A stretch of 64,000 nt of DNA. Source: Cymodocea nodosa (Eukaryota; Streptophyta; Magnoliopsida; Alismatales; Cymodoceaceae). Each line of letters starts with the position of its first letter. The first letter of the stretch is position 1. Position numbers and translations under genes: made by a program. Below the pieces are notes generated by a model. That model worked only from the letters and a program-made list of their open reading frames with translations, was not told the origin of the DNA and made no database searches. The stretch spans positions 21,255,001 through 21,319,000 of the forward strand of contig CM072340.1 of assembly GCA_036874045.1 (NCBI GenBank). Reading direction: 5' to 3'. This document shows positions 12,243-24,234 of this stretch, piece after piece.

Positions 12243-12351
12243 CCGAATTTAATTTTTGACTTTCAATGATATCACAATATGCGACTAACAAAGTTGCTTT
12301 TTGAAACTGAAGTTGATTGTGATATCATTGAAAGTCAAAAATTAAATTCGG
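12243..12351. repeat. Perfect 36-bp inverted repeat with 37-nt spacer
   Basis: The left arm 12243-12278 begins CCGAATTTAATTTTTGAC and ends ATATCACAAT. The right arm 12316-12351 is its exact reverse complement over all 36 positions, and the match stops sharply at both ends. It lies about 195 bases past the MTP stop codon and about 360 bases before the DUF1218 start codon, so it could be in the MTP 3' UTR or in the DUF1218 promoter/leader. It would fold into a strong hairpin if transcribed. No terminal motif of a known MITE family was recognised. Confidence 0.95.
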
Positions 12352-12544
12352 CAAAATTAGCAGGTGCAACTTTTTAATTAAAAATTCAAGACCAGCATTT
12401 GAGATTAAGCACTTGGAAGGCCATCCTCCATTAATCTAGAGACCTAATTTGAAAAAGCATAGCTTAATTGGCATGTTATTGTAATATTAACTTGGACTAA
12501 GTAGATCGATATCATTGGCGCTGTCGACGTATTTTTGGCATCGA

Positions 12545-15492
12545 TCAGATCATAATCTTGTGTTCTGGTCTGTGGGTGAACTCGAAGTCCACGTGCACAA
12601 ACGCGCGCTCCACTTCGGGCAACTGCTCAAGCTTCACCTGCAGGGCCTCGCCGATGTCGTGGGCTCTGCTCAGCGGCATGTCCTCGGGCAGGACGACGTC
12701 GACCTCCACGAAATAATGGGAGCCGAAGGTGTACGCTCTCACCGTGTCGATGTGCCGTACTTCTTCGTGGTGGTTCCAAATCAGGTACGTTAGCTTTGCC
12801 AAGTAATCCGGCGGTGCCGTTTTCCCGATCAAGGACGACACGTTATCCAGCGCCATCTTCGCCCACGTACCCATCGTGTACAGGGCAATCTGCACCGACT
12901 CAAGTCAAAACCAATCATGAATTAATCAACAAGCTAGCACATCTTATTTCCCTACCAGTATTGCCCCAGCTGGATCCATCCACCAGTAGTATCTGACGGC
13001 AAGCACGGCGGTCGCCAGACCAGTTGAGTTGGTGATGACGTCGAACAAATGGTCTTGAGCGTATGCTAACACTATCTCGTTCTTAAAGCTTCTGCAGTAC
13101 AACATCAGGACGAATTTCACGGCCGTCACCGACACCATGATGGCGATAATCCACCTCTCACTCTTCGGATCCAACCCAGGATGGGACTCCGTACGTACAC
13201 CGGCAAATTAACAAATGTTGGTTTTAATTTCACCGGAAATTAAAGAAGAAATTAACAATTGGAACTTGCGACGAAGAAGAACTCATGATGAATTTCAGAT
13301 TCTGTCGACATACAGGTGTGCGCGTATATGCATATATACCTGAGAAATCAGCTGTCGACCAGATTCCAACAAAATCTGAAACCCAAGGGTGGCCATCACA
13401 GAGGCAAACACAATGATTCCCTGCGAAAGGATGACAGGCGCGCATGGCACATCTTACAGATTAGCAAGCGAAACATAGATAGATCTATGCCACGGTGTCC
13501 TAATTAAATTAAGCATGCGTCATCATGGAGGATATATATGGGGTGGCAGATGGAGTTGAAGATATATAATGGAACAGCATGCATGGGAAGCTAGCTCACC
13601 CACCACTGGTTGCATTCGCTTCTTGCCAATCGGGTAGCTGTAGCGGTTGGGCTTTCTCATCGCATTCGAAGTGAACCACAAGATGAATCCCGAGAGGAGA
13701 TCAAGCAGAGAATCCAATGTCGAGGCGATGACCGCCAACGATTTGCTCTCGATCGAGGCATACGCTTTCCCCATGAAAAGAACCAAGTTTGCTGCATTGG
13801 AGATGCTGATTGCTATCCGTTCGCTTTTTGCCAGTTGCTTCAATTCAGCCTGCGTACAATGATGTAAATTTTTTTTTTAAAAAAAAAAAAGAAAAACCAG
13901 AAAATGGTAATCGCGTTAGCTATTGCGTACGACCGACCAATCACGGAATTTTTTTCTTTTTCTTTTTTTTGAGAAAAGGAGGAGGTGACCTAAGAAATTA
14001 ACAAATGAACTACGTACCTCAGATGGTGTTCCTTGCAGGTACCCAAGTTCGTTGATGCTTTCCATTTCCGTAAACCCTTTGACAAGTTCTTTCTGTTCCT
14101 TGTAATACTTTGCAATCTTTCTTTGCTTGTCTAGGAAAAATAGGTGAGATGTAAGTATCTCTATGCTTTTCAATAACATGCAAGTAGAAAATCATTAGTA
14201 GTTTTAATTAATGACGTGTCTTCAAAAATATTTCCTTCAAAAAATTATATGTAACATGGGAAAAGAAATCTCTGAAGGTTTGAAGTCCAAATGAAGTGGT
14301 TATTATTATTATTATAGGCAACAAGAGACAATGGAATAAAAGTAGGTTCCATCAAACGTAAGAGAGCTGCTCCATGATTTCCTTCAATTGATTTTCTACC
14401 TTTTGGGGTTTGCTTTTACATAGTGACAATTACATTAATGGACGGACGCCATGTTATGATGTATCTTAAAGTGGTGTCCACCTGATGCGCATCTCCATAA
14501 AAATAAAGGTCCCCATGAATGCAGAAGTCTTTCATCAAATAAAACCACTTATGTTGCGGTGGTGTCCTCATCGTTAAGTAAAGCCAACCAGCTTGCTTCT
14601 GTACAAAAGGAGCGTCTCATGAACCACACCTTTGGCAAGTGCATTCCAACCAATGGCAAATTGATAGAAGCATGTGCTGGACTCCAATACTCGTTGCAGG
14701 ATAACTAATAATATATATATATATATATGGTGGAGGAAAGGCCGGGCAACCATATATAGGATTGCGTGAATCACGTCTCAATATCAAGACCGAGTTGTTA
14801 ATCCCCAGTACTCAACTTACAATGAAACAAAAGACTACCTAGGAATTTTTGTCGTTGTTGGGCCACCAGTCCACGAGATTCAGCAAATGAAGTTAATGAG
14901 AGGTTTGAATATATACGGCAAAGATGAATTGTTTTTGAATTAAAATATTGTATATAATATGATATTAGAGTAGATTCATGTATATTCATCTGTAAGCTTT
15001 TTGTAAACTTAAAATAAGTTATCTGAGTTGCATCCACCCAACACTAATTAATTTTATATTAATTCAAAACCAATTATACCGTATTATGACAGAAATGAAT
15101 GAAACGCACCATGTATCTCATGCCCATCCTACCCAGCATCCTTAACTCGACAATTTTTATCATGCACAATCGAGTGCAGATACCTAATTAAAAATAATCG
15201 ATAACAAACATTTGGTCCAGATGCAAGGTATGTAAAAAGCTTCGACCCCGATGCACAATTACTTCACCCCGATGTGTGAAGAAATGAAGAGCGAGAAGAA
15301 TGGAAATGGAGAGAGCGAGAGATGCGACTCACAATGCGTTCTTTGGAATACACGAGAGACGAGAGGTGGATCCTTGGGAGCCTCCGGCACCTTGAAATCG
15401 CTGGCGTTCAACCTCCAGTGAATATCTGCACCGACGGGCGTCGGAGACGGCAACTCCCCTTTACAGTCCGCAGATCCTGCCCTCGACTCCAT
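12545..15492 (-). CDS. MTP9/10: Mn-type cation diffusion facilitator (metal tolerance protein, MTP9/10 class), 6 exons
   Basis: Minus-strand exons are 15492-15333, 14130-14018, 13849-13604, 13420-13340, 13186-12956 and 12889-12545, giving 1176 nt and 391 residues. Every joint restores the family sequence, for example MQPV|GIIVFAS across 13604/13420. Two DxxxD metal-site motifs mark the manganese subgroup: DSLLD (137-141) and DHLFD (245-249). Other family blocks are FTEMESINE near the N-terminus, YCRSFKNEI, and a C-terminal cytosolic domain with [20 protein letters not shown] and [12 protein letters not shown]. Family members are about 380-410 residues long, have six membrane segments and move Mn2+ out of the cytosol into Golgi, prevacuolar or vacuolar compartments. 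The exact subtype (9, 10 or 11), and so the compartment, cannot be set from sequence alone. The gene looks intact. The donor at the end of exon 3 is GTG|GTGGGT; the nearby stronger-looking GTGAGC would break the frame. Confidence 0.93.
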
Positions 15493-18400
15493 CAGCAGTA
15501 TTTCACATACGCGATCACTCTGGCTCCTCTATATGGTCTCTTCTCTCTTCCTGTGATCATTAGTGCGATGTATATATTTATCTACAAAGAATAACGAGCA
15601 TGCAGAAAAAGTGGGGCGGTGAGGTGAAAGGGAACGTCAACCTCCATTAGGAGCCGATTAAAGAAGAAAGGATTAATTGAATCGTGGTGATCAGTTAACC
15701 GATACACCAACGTCTTTTCGGTTCTCCACATCGATCATCCTGGCCGTTCATATGCAGGCACGGCCTCCTTTCAGGGTTTCTGAATGGAACCAGTCGTCTT
15801 GAAGCAGAAGGCTAAGGTCTTGATTTGGAGCGGTGGATGAAAACTTGGGGGTCTCTTTCCTTTCAGTTTATACATGCATGTGTGTGTATTTGGATCACGA
15901 AGAGATAAGGAGATGATCGCGACGGCGATGACAATGATGCGCACAGTTTAGAGTTACGATCAACCATTGCAATCTTGCGTATGGATTCGTCATGTTACAT
16001 TCAGAGTTGAGTTCGTGATCAAATAATTCGTATTAGAATTGGACCGTGCTTATTTTTTTAATCTGGGGAATCGATTGATAAACCCCGCTCTGAGCATGTG
16101 TAGAATTTAATCGTTAACTTCTTCTCAACACAGAAAAGTATTCGGAAATTGTTTTCGAGGTGTATTTTATTTTTAATTAATATTTATATTAAATTTCCAC
16201 GTAATCTATGTTATATCTATTGATTATATTTTTGGACTCGAAATCTAACAAAATCGATCAATTTTAAAAACTTTGGATTAATTAACGATTCTTATTTAAC
16301 GTAATTAAGTAGAATTTTATCATCTGTACATATGATCAAATATTATAATCCATACTTTTACTCATATATTTCATTTATCATTTATGGAAAAATAAGGCGT
16401 CACCTTGAAATAAGATTCCAGAAACGCGGACATGATGACCACAAATAATAATAACAGTAATAAAATTATTAGCATATATGGACCATTCCTATCCTTGTAG
16501 AGTTGGACAGGCATCGATATGCGGGCAGATGGGATGGGATGTTACGTACATAAAAGCATGCAACCGACCCAACAGGGTTTGCGTGAGAAGTCACGTGCCT
16601 TTCTTTCACGCTCATCGTATATGAATATTTATGCTATATTTTAATGCTGCACCTGTTGCATCTAATCCGTTAAGCCTTTGATTAACTGGATTCATGAACA
16701 TAGGGAGGAGGAGTATGCATTAAGATGTACCACGATCTCAAAGATCAGCATCATAACTTTGCCTCTCTCTCTCTCATCGAAGAAGGGTCTGGCATTGAAT
16801 TTGGATGTGTTTATTGTATTTTAGTTTATTATGAACAATTGATTTATCTATAAATTAACGTTCATCATACTTACTAAAATAAAGAGAACATATGCATCTA
16901 ATTACTTCGTTCAGCTTAATTAACTTTAGATTTTAAACAAAATGAACGATCGGCAAACCTTTTAACAAGTCCCAGGAGAACCAATGCGTTGGCCGGCCTC
17001 CGCCTTCCATCACCCGGCCAATCAATCCGTTTCCCTAGCTCGCATGTGCCGCCCCCATCTCTTCATCTCCGACATGGATCTCGAGTAGTCCCAGGGCTGT
17101 GTGTCGCGGCTCAAGTTGGTCTCAAACTGGGCGGGAGTTTGAAAGGATCGGGTGTTCGCACGGGGGGGGGGAATTCTTGCGGTGCGAGCCGAAGAGGACG
17201 GCGCTGCTGGAGCACACGTTATTAAGGACGGCCAAACCTGTGGCGTTTGCATGAGCCGCCACCAGCGATGGGGGGTGTCCATCGCCGACGTCCGGGACAT
17301 GGCAATTAATTAAGCACGGTGTCGAACGCCGTGACTTGTAAATTCATGTCATTGATTTTCTTGAAATTAATTTCTTTTTATACTAAGGCTACGTACTGAT
17401 TCTGATACTATCTGGGGATGTAAGAGTTGCCGTAATACCCAAAATTAATTCGGGTGCTTCTAATGACTCAAACATTCGATCGTAAGATCCAAATTAAGGT
17501 TGCGATCGAGAATGAATTGGCAAGGCTGGGCATTGGTAGAATTAAGCCGGCCTAGGCATGCATTACCTACCCGAAGGAAGAAATTAATAAGCGCCCAAGT
17601 CGAAAACCTTCTGCGGCAACAAACGATGTCATGTGCGTCACATACCACATCTTCTTCTTCTTCTTCTTCCCGTCCCTCCAGTTTCTTTTCTGAAGAAGGT
17701 TGATCTCAAGGAAGTGAGTGCCTGAATGGTTTATAGAAGGCCTTGTTAGTTGTAGTATTGGGAGACCATCTGGGCCTGGGGCGTTGCATGGACTTTATTT
17801 TATTTCCCCCCCTTAATTTGTCGACTGTGTTAAATTGGTTGGTACACCCAATTGAAGGGGCCGGAGGGGGTCTGGTGTTTTAATTCCCAATTGGATAAAT
17901 AGATTGGAAAAACGTCTTTACTTCAAAAGCTTGTGCTGTTGACTAATTCCCACGACTCGTTCACGTTCAACCGCCGAGAGGCGACATTCAATTATTTCGC
18001 TAGCCATCGCCATCTCTCCCTCTCTATTCTTCTCTTTCAATTTGCAAGCAATGCTTGCTTGTCCACGCAATTCTTGAACGAATGTCCACGGACGTAATAC
18101 TACGAACAAGTATTTCGGTTCAAGCCGCCTCTTTGAATCAAGGCAGTGGCCACTTGTCTATTGTCTATTGTCCAAAGGTCATGGTAGGAGTTTTTTTTCC
18201 AAAGATTCAAAGAGAGGACGCAGTGGCCACTTGTCTATCGTCCAATCTAAACTACTTCTTTCGAGGAAACAGTCCATTCTCTTCACAAAAGAGGATGAAA
18301 TGCAGAGATTTAATTCTAAATTAATTATGCATGAGCGAAGCGATTACCATGCTTACTGGAACCCGATCGATAGGAGTGGGTCGATCATGATTTCCATCGA

Positions 18401-20200
18401 ACAACAAAAACGATTCAAAGGTTAAATAAGAAAAGAAGAAGGAAAGAGCTGCTAAATAACTAAAAAGGGAGGAGAGAATGGTCAAGCAAATGGTATCTAC
18501 CCATCATATAAACACGAACGGGATATGCCCCGACAAGTAATCCTTTCGCTCTTTAGGATTAGTTGCTTGTACAAATAAATTAATTTGCTTCCGTATTTTA
18601 TAAAAAAAAGGCTGTTGACAGTAAATATATATTGGGCTTCTTTATTTGGTCAAATCGATCAATTTATTTATGCCTTCTGACTGAGTGTGATGTCGTACTT
18701 AATACAGGTAATTGTTGGGCGTGCCTGGTAATCGAAATCGTGAGCGCTACGATGCTTCTTCCCCCGGCGTCTTCGCGTGGGTCGGCGGATGGGTGAGGAA
18801 TTATAAATGGTCGCTTTGGTTGACCAGATCCATTTGATCAACACTCATGTTGACCGGACCCATTATCAATTATTTACGTAAATGACACCCATGCCACTCA
18901 CTACTGGATATGCCAACCACCAATAAGCTAATCAACAATAATGGTATATGCTTTATTTTTTATGATAGATGTTTAACCCACCAAAAGTCAAAGATAAGAT
19001 AACCTTATTATTATTTTTCCCAAAAATGATCAATAAGTTGACTTGGATGTAAAATGAATTCACGGTAAAGAAAGATTGCTGAAGAGGGGTTCGATTGGAG
19101 ATCATCATCAAAAACCAGACATCAAGGTAAAGATAGATTAAGTCTTAATGAGAGTAGATTATGTAATTAATCAGATTTATATATATAATTGGTGTTCATT
19201 CACTTTTTGAAAACTTTAAAAAGGGAATTGTTGATTTTAAAGGAGTCGCCTGTTGGGAGTAAATACCATCCGGCTCTTGCGCTGGATCCTCCGAAACCAA
19301 TCGCGAAAAGATTCCTTTACATCTCTGCATGTGATTGGTGTCGGTCATGGTAGGAGTTTTTTTTCTTTCTGAACTTAAAAATTTGAATCATGCAAATAAT
19401 ATAATACATTTATCAAAATCTTCTTCTTCTTCTTTCCTACCTGCTGTTTTTCCTTCTCTCATGTACTCTTCACATGGTCATCTTCTTCTTCCAACGTAGA
19501 CATTTACTGTGAAACATTGTTTTAATATATCCTTAACTCTCGAATGGTGTAACTTTTCTCTACCATTCTCGCTATACTTCCCATTGGAGTAAAATTGAAT
19601 TTCAAACAAATGTGTCTTAGGAGGAGTTTGCGTTATCAAGAAAAGAAAAGTTTCAAATGTTTTCTTGACTTTTCTAATATTTGTATCATCCAAAAGGATG
19701 AACGTTTCCAATTTCTGAACTTCTCTTGGTTTGAAAGTTAGAAAGTTTTACATGACAAACGAGCTTTGCGACATCCAAAGGACATCCTCCTCTATCATCT
19801 ATCATGAGAACCCTAGTTGTTCTCCCCCGCCGCGCTCTTATTTACAAAACTACATCACTCAAAACTCTAGCCTTTCTTGCATCAACAACATTGACTTCAC
19901 TTGTGTTGTTTGACAACATTGGCATCTTCACGAGTAGTCCCTATTCCACCTTGTTACGTTGACAACGCCAACATTTGAAGAACATTAGTGACCATCAACA
20001 AAAAAGGTTAAGTTTTTCATATCGAATTGTTATTTTGTGATCTAATCTCCTTTTTTAATATCAAATCATTTTCATTTTCCATCTAATCGTAGGTTTTTTT
20101 GTTGTCAGATTTTGTGCTGTTCTACGTTTGATTTAATCATTGTGTTATTTGTAGTTTAATTTTAGGGTGTGAATTGAGTTTTGTACTGGATTTGGTATTG
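15493..20200. other. Long intergenic region, no gene seen
   Basis: AT-rich DNA with short microsatellites (CT near 16760, TTC near 17650), a run of Gs near 17161, and a 23-base near-repeat at 18143 and 18220 (GCAGTGGCCACTTGTCTAT). TCATGGTAGGAGTTTTTTTT occurs near 18179 and again near 19345. The upstream region of the MTP gene lies at its left end. ORFs here, including GC-richer ones at 16989-17300 on both strands, carry no recognisable domain. Confidence 0.5.
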
Positions 20201-20704
20201 TTTAACATGAGTTTTTCTTGATCTTTGATATCCCTTAGAATGAAATGCATTTTCCTTTTTTTCTTATGCATATTAGGGTATATAATATATATATATATAT
20301 ATATGCATCAATAATTAACGATTAATTTTACATCTTAATTTTACATCAATAATTACTTCTCCTTATAAGAAGAATGTCTCATATACATCATATCAATCGC
20401 ATTAAACATACTATCTAGACAAATCAAATTTTATCACATTGTAAACGTCAACTTGTATTTTCATTTCCAAATGATAAAAAATTTGATTTGTTTGAATATA
20501 TTAGGTATATATACTTGACGCAATTGATATGATATATATGAAACATCCTTCTTACAAGAAAGTGTAAGGTGTGGAATAAGTTACTAATCCTTGAAAGGGT
20601 CTCTTTAATGCACATATATAAAATATATACCCTAAACTGCTTAGAAAAAGGAATATACATTTTATTCTAAGGGGTATCAAGAATCAAGAAAAACTCATGT
20701 TAAA
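20201..20704. repeat. Long imperfect palindrome of about 500 bp (MITE-like or hairpin locus)
   Basis: The left arm at about 20201-20437 and the right arm at about 20473-20704 are reverse complements over most of their length, around a spacer of about 35 bases. Matching blocks are TTTAACATGAGTTTTTCTTG (20201) with its complement ending at 20704, CATATCAATCGCATTAAACA (20390) with the block around 20510-20535, and CAAATCAAATTTTATC (20420) with the block at 20473-20492. The middle of the arms is more diverged and contains a TA microsatellite. It resembles a foldback MITE or a siRNA/miRNA-type hairpin. No coding content. Confidence 0.85.
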
Positions 20705-22543
20705 TATGTATTTTAAATTAGATTAAGTCAGTACGTAAAATAAATCTTATAACACATAAATGGCTAAAGAATGACAAATTTTCTTTAGAAGTAGTTTAGC
20801 TGTAGTTTTCTGTTCTATGCTTAGTTGCTCGAATTCTTGAGTGTTGTTTATATTTTTAGGGTTTGATCTTGAGTTAAAAGTAAGTTTGTGATTTTTTAGG
20901 TGTGTTTTTAGCATTTGATCAAAGTAGATTAATTCCTTGTTTTGATATATTTTAAATATTTAGACGAATGGATTTATATTTGAACTATTTCTATTCAAAT
21001 AATTATTTTAATTTTAAATATGTATTATAGTTTAATTATTAATAATTTGTGATTTATTTTGAGGTTAATAATATTAATGTTATATTTTAAATTATTCATT
21101 GAAAATTTAAACTAGACAATTTTCTGTTTCCTTTATTTTCTAACTTTTTGTTTCCTCTGTTGTTGTATTTGTTGATAGAGTATAAACAGACCCTTAGGGA
21201 TAATTAACTTAATTAATTTAATAGTGTTATTTATTCAAATAATTATGTTAATTTTAGGTGTACCAAATGATACATCAAAGTTTAACTTCTCGAAGGAACG
21301 CAGATTTTTGCTTGCTCATAGTAACTTCGGACGTAACATTCAAATTCTCACCCTCTCTGCTTTCTACGGTAAGGAAGGGCCTACCATCATGACATGGGTG
21401 GCAAAAAATTTTGAGTTGATTTCAAAGGAAAGAGCGGCACGCAAATTAAGGCGAAAAATGTCATTGTAGGTGTCAATGGGATTTTTTTTTCCTTCCTTTA
21501 AATGCCTATATTTTATACTTATTTTATTTTTAAAATTAAAAAATGACTTTATAGATGGTTGATTTATAGTGTAACCTACTGCTGCAGATTAAAATTTAAA
21601 CCTAATACGAGCTGTATTTATTAAGTTTTATGAAAATTAATGGCACGAAATAAGGAAAAAATGATTTTTTTTTTTTTTTACCTGTAGATTCTTGTTAAAT
21701 TTAAATAATAATTTATCATATATCGATAATCACTTAACTATCTATTATTGTGTATATCATTTAAGTATTATTATATATGATCATTAATTTTTAAAATAGT
21801 GCGATAATAAGATTAAGAAAAAGTTTACGCTGATTATACAGTTACAACTAGTGAAAGAAAAGATCTAAAGTACAAATCAAAAGATAAAAAGCAAATATTA
21901 TGGAAGAAGAGGCGATCACAAAATAAAATAAGTTGTTACCCTTTTTAAAAATTTTATCTCCCGACCTTGGAAAAATCAACCCTTCAGAGGCAGAAGTACT
22001 GATCTCCACGTTGCCGACCTATTTATGATTATTACCGTGTCACATATATTTACAAAGGGAAAATACCTAACCTCGCTTGCAAGCGGCAACCGTCGTCCAG
22101 AACATTGAGGGACCAAACGGTGAAAGAATTAATAGTCATGGGCAAAAGAAAAAAATGTGCAGGCCAACGCTCGAAAACCAAGACGTGGCGTACGTTTCCA
22201 CCTTCTATTCGTGGAGAGATTTGGATCCATATTTTTATAGTTTGCCATTATATTAAATTACTTTTTCAAAGAAAAGGAGTTTTATTATCTTTTCTATCCA
22301 CCCGTATTTTTCAGTAAACGAAATCGGCGTCAGTATCGATGCGGGCTCTGGAAAGCGACGACTGCAATTTAAATCCATCGTTTCGTTTTTTCCTGTGGTC
22401 CGAAAACTAAACTTTGGATTAATTATTTGATTATCGAATATTTAATGTCTGCCTACACTATTCCCCCGTAAAAATACGGGACCTTCTTATTTTATTCCTT
22501 TTCTGGTTTTTTATCAGTATTTTTTATTCTATTTTCGCGGTGA
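20705..22543. other. Intergenic, no confident gene
   Basis: Very AT-rich. A plus-strand open stretch at about 21258-21469 (KFNFSKERRFLLAHSNFG is visible) has more balanced codons than its surroundings, but I recognise no family. It may be a transposon or gene relic. The right end is the promoter of the 185-residue protein gene. Confidence 0.4.
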
Positions 22544-22549
22544 TATAAA
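22544..22549 (+). promoter_or_regulatory. Probable TATA box (TATAAA) of the 23.1 kb gene
   Basis: TATAAACAGG lies about 570 bases before the start codon. A C/T-rich leader follows. The leader probably contains an intron ending at TTTTGTACAG|AG near 23078, because the region is T-rich and lies next to the coding exon. Inferred from sequence only. Confidence 0.5.
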
Positions 22550-23113
22550 CAGGCTTCGCTGTCTCGTTACGGTTCTCCCGATCTCCTGTGTTGGTTCTTC
22601 ATTTTTGTTGATTTGCTCTTCTTCCTCTGGTTTGTCTTAGGTTCGTTCGCTTCTTCGTTCAATCGCTATCCAATTTTGCTGTTAAAACTTAGTGTTTTGT
22701 TTTCCTGTGTTCCTATAGTCTGGAGGTTGTTTTCAACGATCTGGTCTTGTGTTGATGTGCGGGGTTCGTAAACATCTGATTTTCCTTTTTTCTGAAGCGC
22801 TGTTCCTTCTGGTTCGCTCGTTCTGTTCGCATGGCATGGGTATTTCAGCATCTATCTAGGTTATGTTTTATTGTCGTTGGATTTTCCACGTATTCCTCCA
22901 AAAGAAGATTAAGCTCTCGGTTTATCCCGAGATTTAAGGAAATTTTTTTGGTGTTGTTTTAGATCTTCCCGTTTGCTAGATCTATTGTGTTCATACAACG
23001 GCCACTGGCTGCAGATTCCTTTCTGCCAAGTCCTAATTTTTTTTGCTTCTCTCTTGCGTGCCCTAATTTTGTACAGAGAAATCAATTTTATCTGGAGGGA
23101 AGAGAAGCCGGAT

Positions 23114-24234
23114 ATGAACCAGTTTGCGATTCAACAGAACGGTTTAGTTGCATGCGAGGGGGCAAAACCTCCCTTCTTCTCTTCCTCCTCCTCAAGCGAC
23201 CAAAATATTCCCGTTGTTTGCCCCAAACCTCGCCGTGTTGGCCAGTTTGTCGGCGTCGATCCCATCAGACCAATCACGGTGGTGAACTTCAGGTGGGAGA
23301 CTTCTCGCGAAAGCCCAAGTTGGCCGAACAAATTCGAGTTTAACTTGTTTTTGAGATTGATGGATTTCTGAAATTATTTGCAGCCATCGGATGCAACTTT
23401 GTGACTCTGGGAGCGGAGCCGACGCCTTGGAGATGCTGCTTAACCAAGTATGATTCTCGTGTGATATTTTGGGTTGTTTCTTACCCTTATATTTAGTTTT
23501 TTTATGAATGATCATTATATCACTGATTATTTTGCCTCTACATGTTTAAGATCGACATTTAAAATGAACACCACATATCTACTTGGCAACAACAATGTAA
23601 ATCTTATTATCCTGTTGCATAAGATTACTGTTTCTATTTATCTGATCGCTTGTTCGCTGTACGTTGTTGGACAAGATAATATTTTCAGAGTTTGGTTTGT
23701 CTATTATCTCGAATTACTCTCCACTGGTATACCTCGCTGGAGTTGGTTGTTTCTTTTTACATCTCAAATTATACACATGTTTTGCTGCTACTCTCTCCAG
23801 ATGTTATTGGTTTTACCCCTCTAATCGTATGCAATGATTAAATCATGTAGTTGTATTTTATGCCTTTGTTATGTGAATTTCATTCAAATCTGACATGATA
23901 ATTTGTTATTTTTTGGTAGGATTGTTATGGCGACGATGATTTGCAGTGGGAGGATAGTCAACAAATGGCTTGTTCGCCACCGTTCTTTTATGGATCTCCT
24001 CCAAGCCGATCAGCTAACCCCATAGTTCAAGATACTCGATTTCTCGAAGACAAAGCTAACAACACCGCATTAACACCGCTGGCGTTCATGTCGACCTCCC
24101 CGTCGGGTGGGAGGAGAGGAGGATTTTTGAGCAACCCCACCAGCTTCGGGCAACTGCCTGCGGCGGTCCGGATCGAGGGATTCGATTGCCTTGACCGGGA
24201 CAGACGCGGCTGCAGCATCCCAGCCTTTGCCTGA
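23114..24234 (+). CDS. Conserved plant protein of unknown function (VCPKPRR / GSPPSR / EGFDCL family), 3 exons
   Basis: Plus-strand exons are 23114-23292, 23384-23447 and 23920-24234, giving 558 nt and 185 residues. The joints are AG|GTGGGA, GCAG|CC, CAA|GTATGA and GTAG|GA, and all keep the frame. Visible family blocks are MNQFAIQQN at the start, VCPKPRR (35-41), HRMQLCDSGSGADALEMLL on the small exon, SPPFFYGSPPSRSANP and QDTRF on exon 3, and AVRIEGFDCLDRDRRGCSIP at the C-terminus. I know this as a small plant-only family without an assigned function; from memory Arabidopsis At1g68490 is a member. There is no signal peptide or membrane segment, and the protein is Ser/Pro-rich and probably soluble or nuclear. 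Longer overlapping ORFs in other frames over exon 1 are shadows. Confidence 0.85.

Noticed and set aside
13593..13603. Alternative donor GTGAGC at the end of MTP exon 3
   Set aside because: It breaks the frame into exon 4, whereas the donor four bases earlier restores the family sequence MQPVGIIVFAS.
16989..17300. Overlapping ORFs on both strands (78 and 92 codons)
   Set aside because: No domain, no splice partners, and a poly-G run interrupts the region. A degenerate gene scrap cannot be excluded but is not supported.
22987..23515. ORFs of 107-132 codons in other frames over exon 1 of the 23.1 kb gene
   Set aside because: Only the frame starting at 23114 carries the conserved family blocks and splices in frame to exons 2 and 3.
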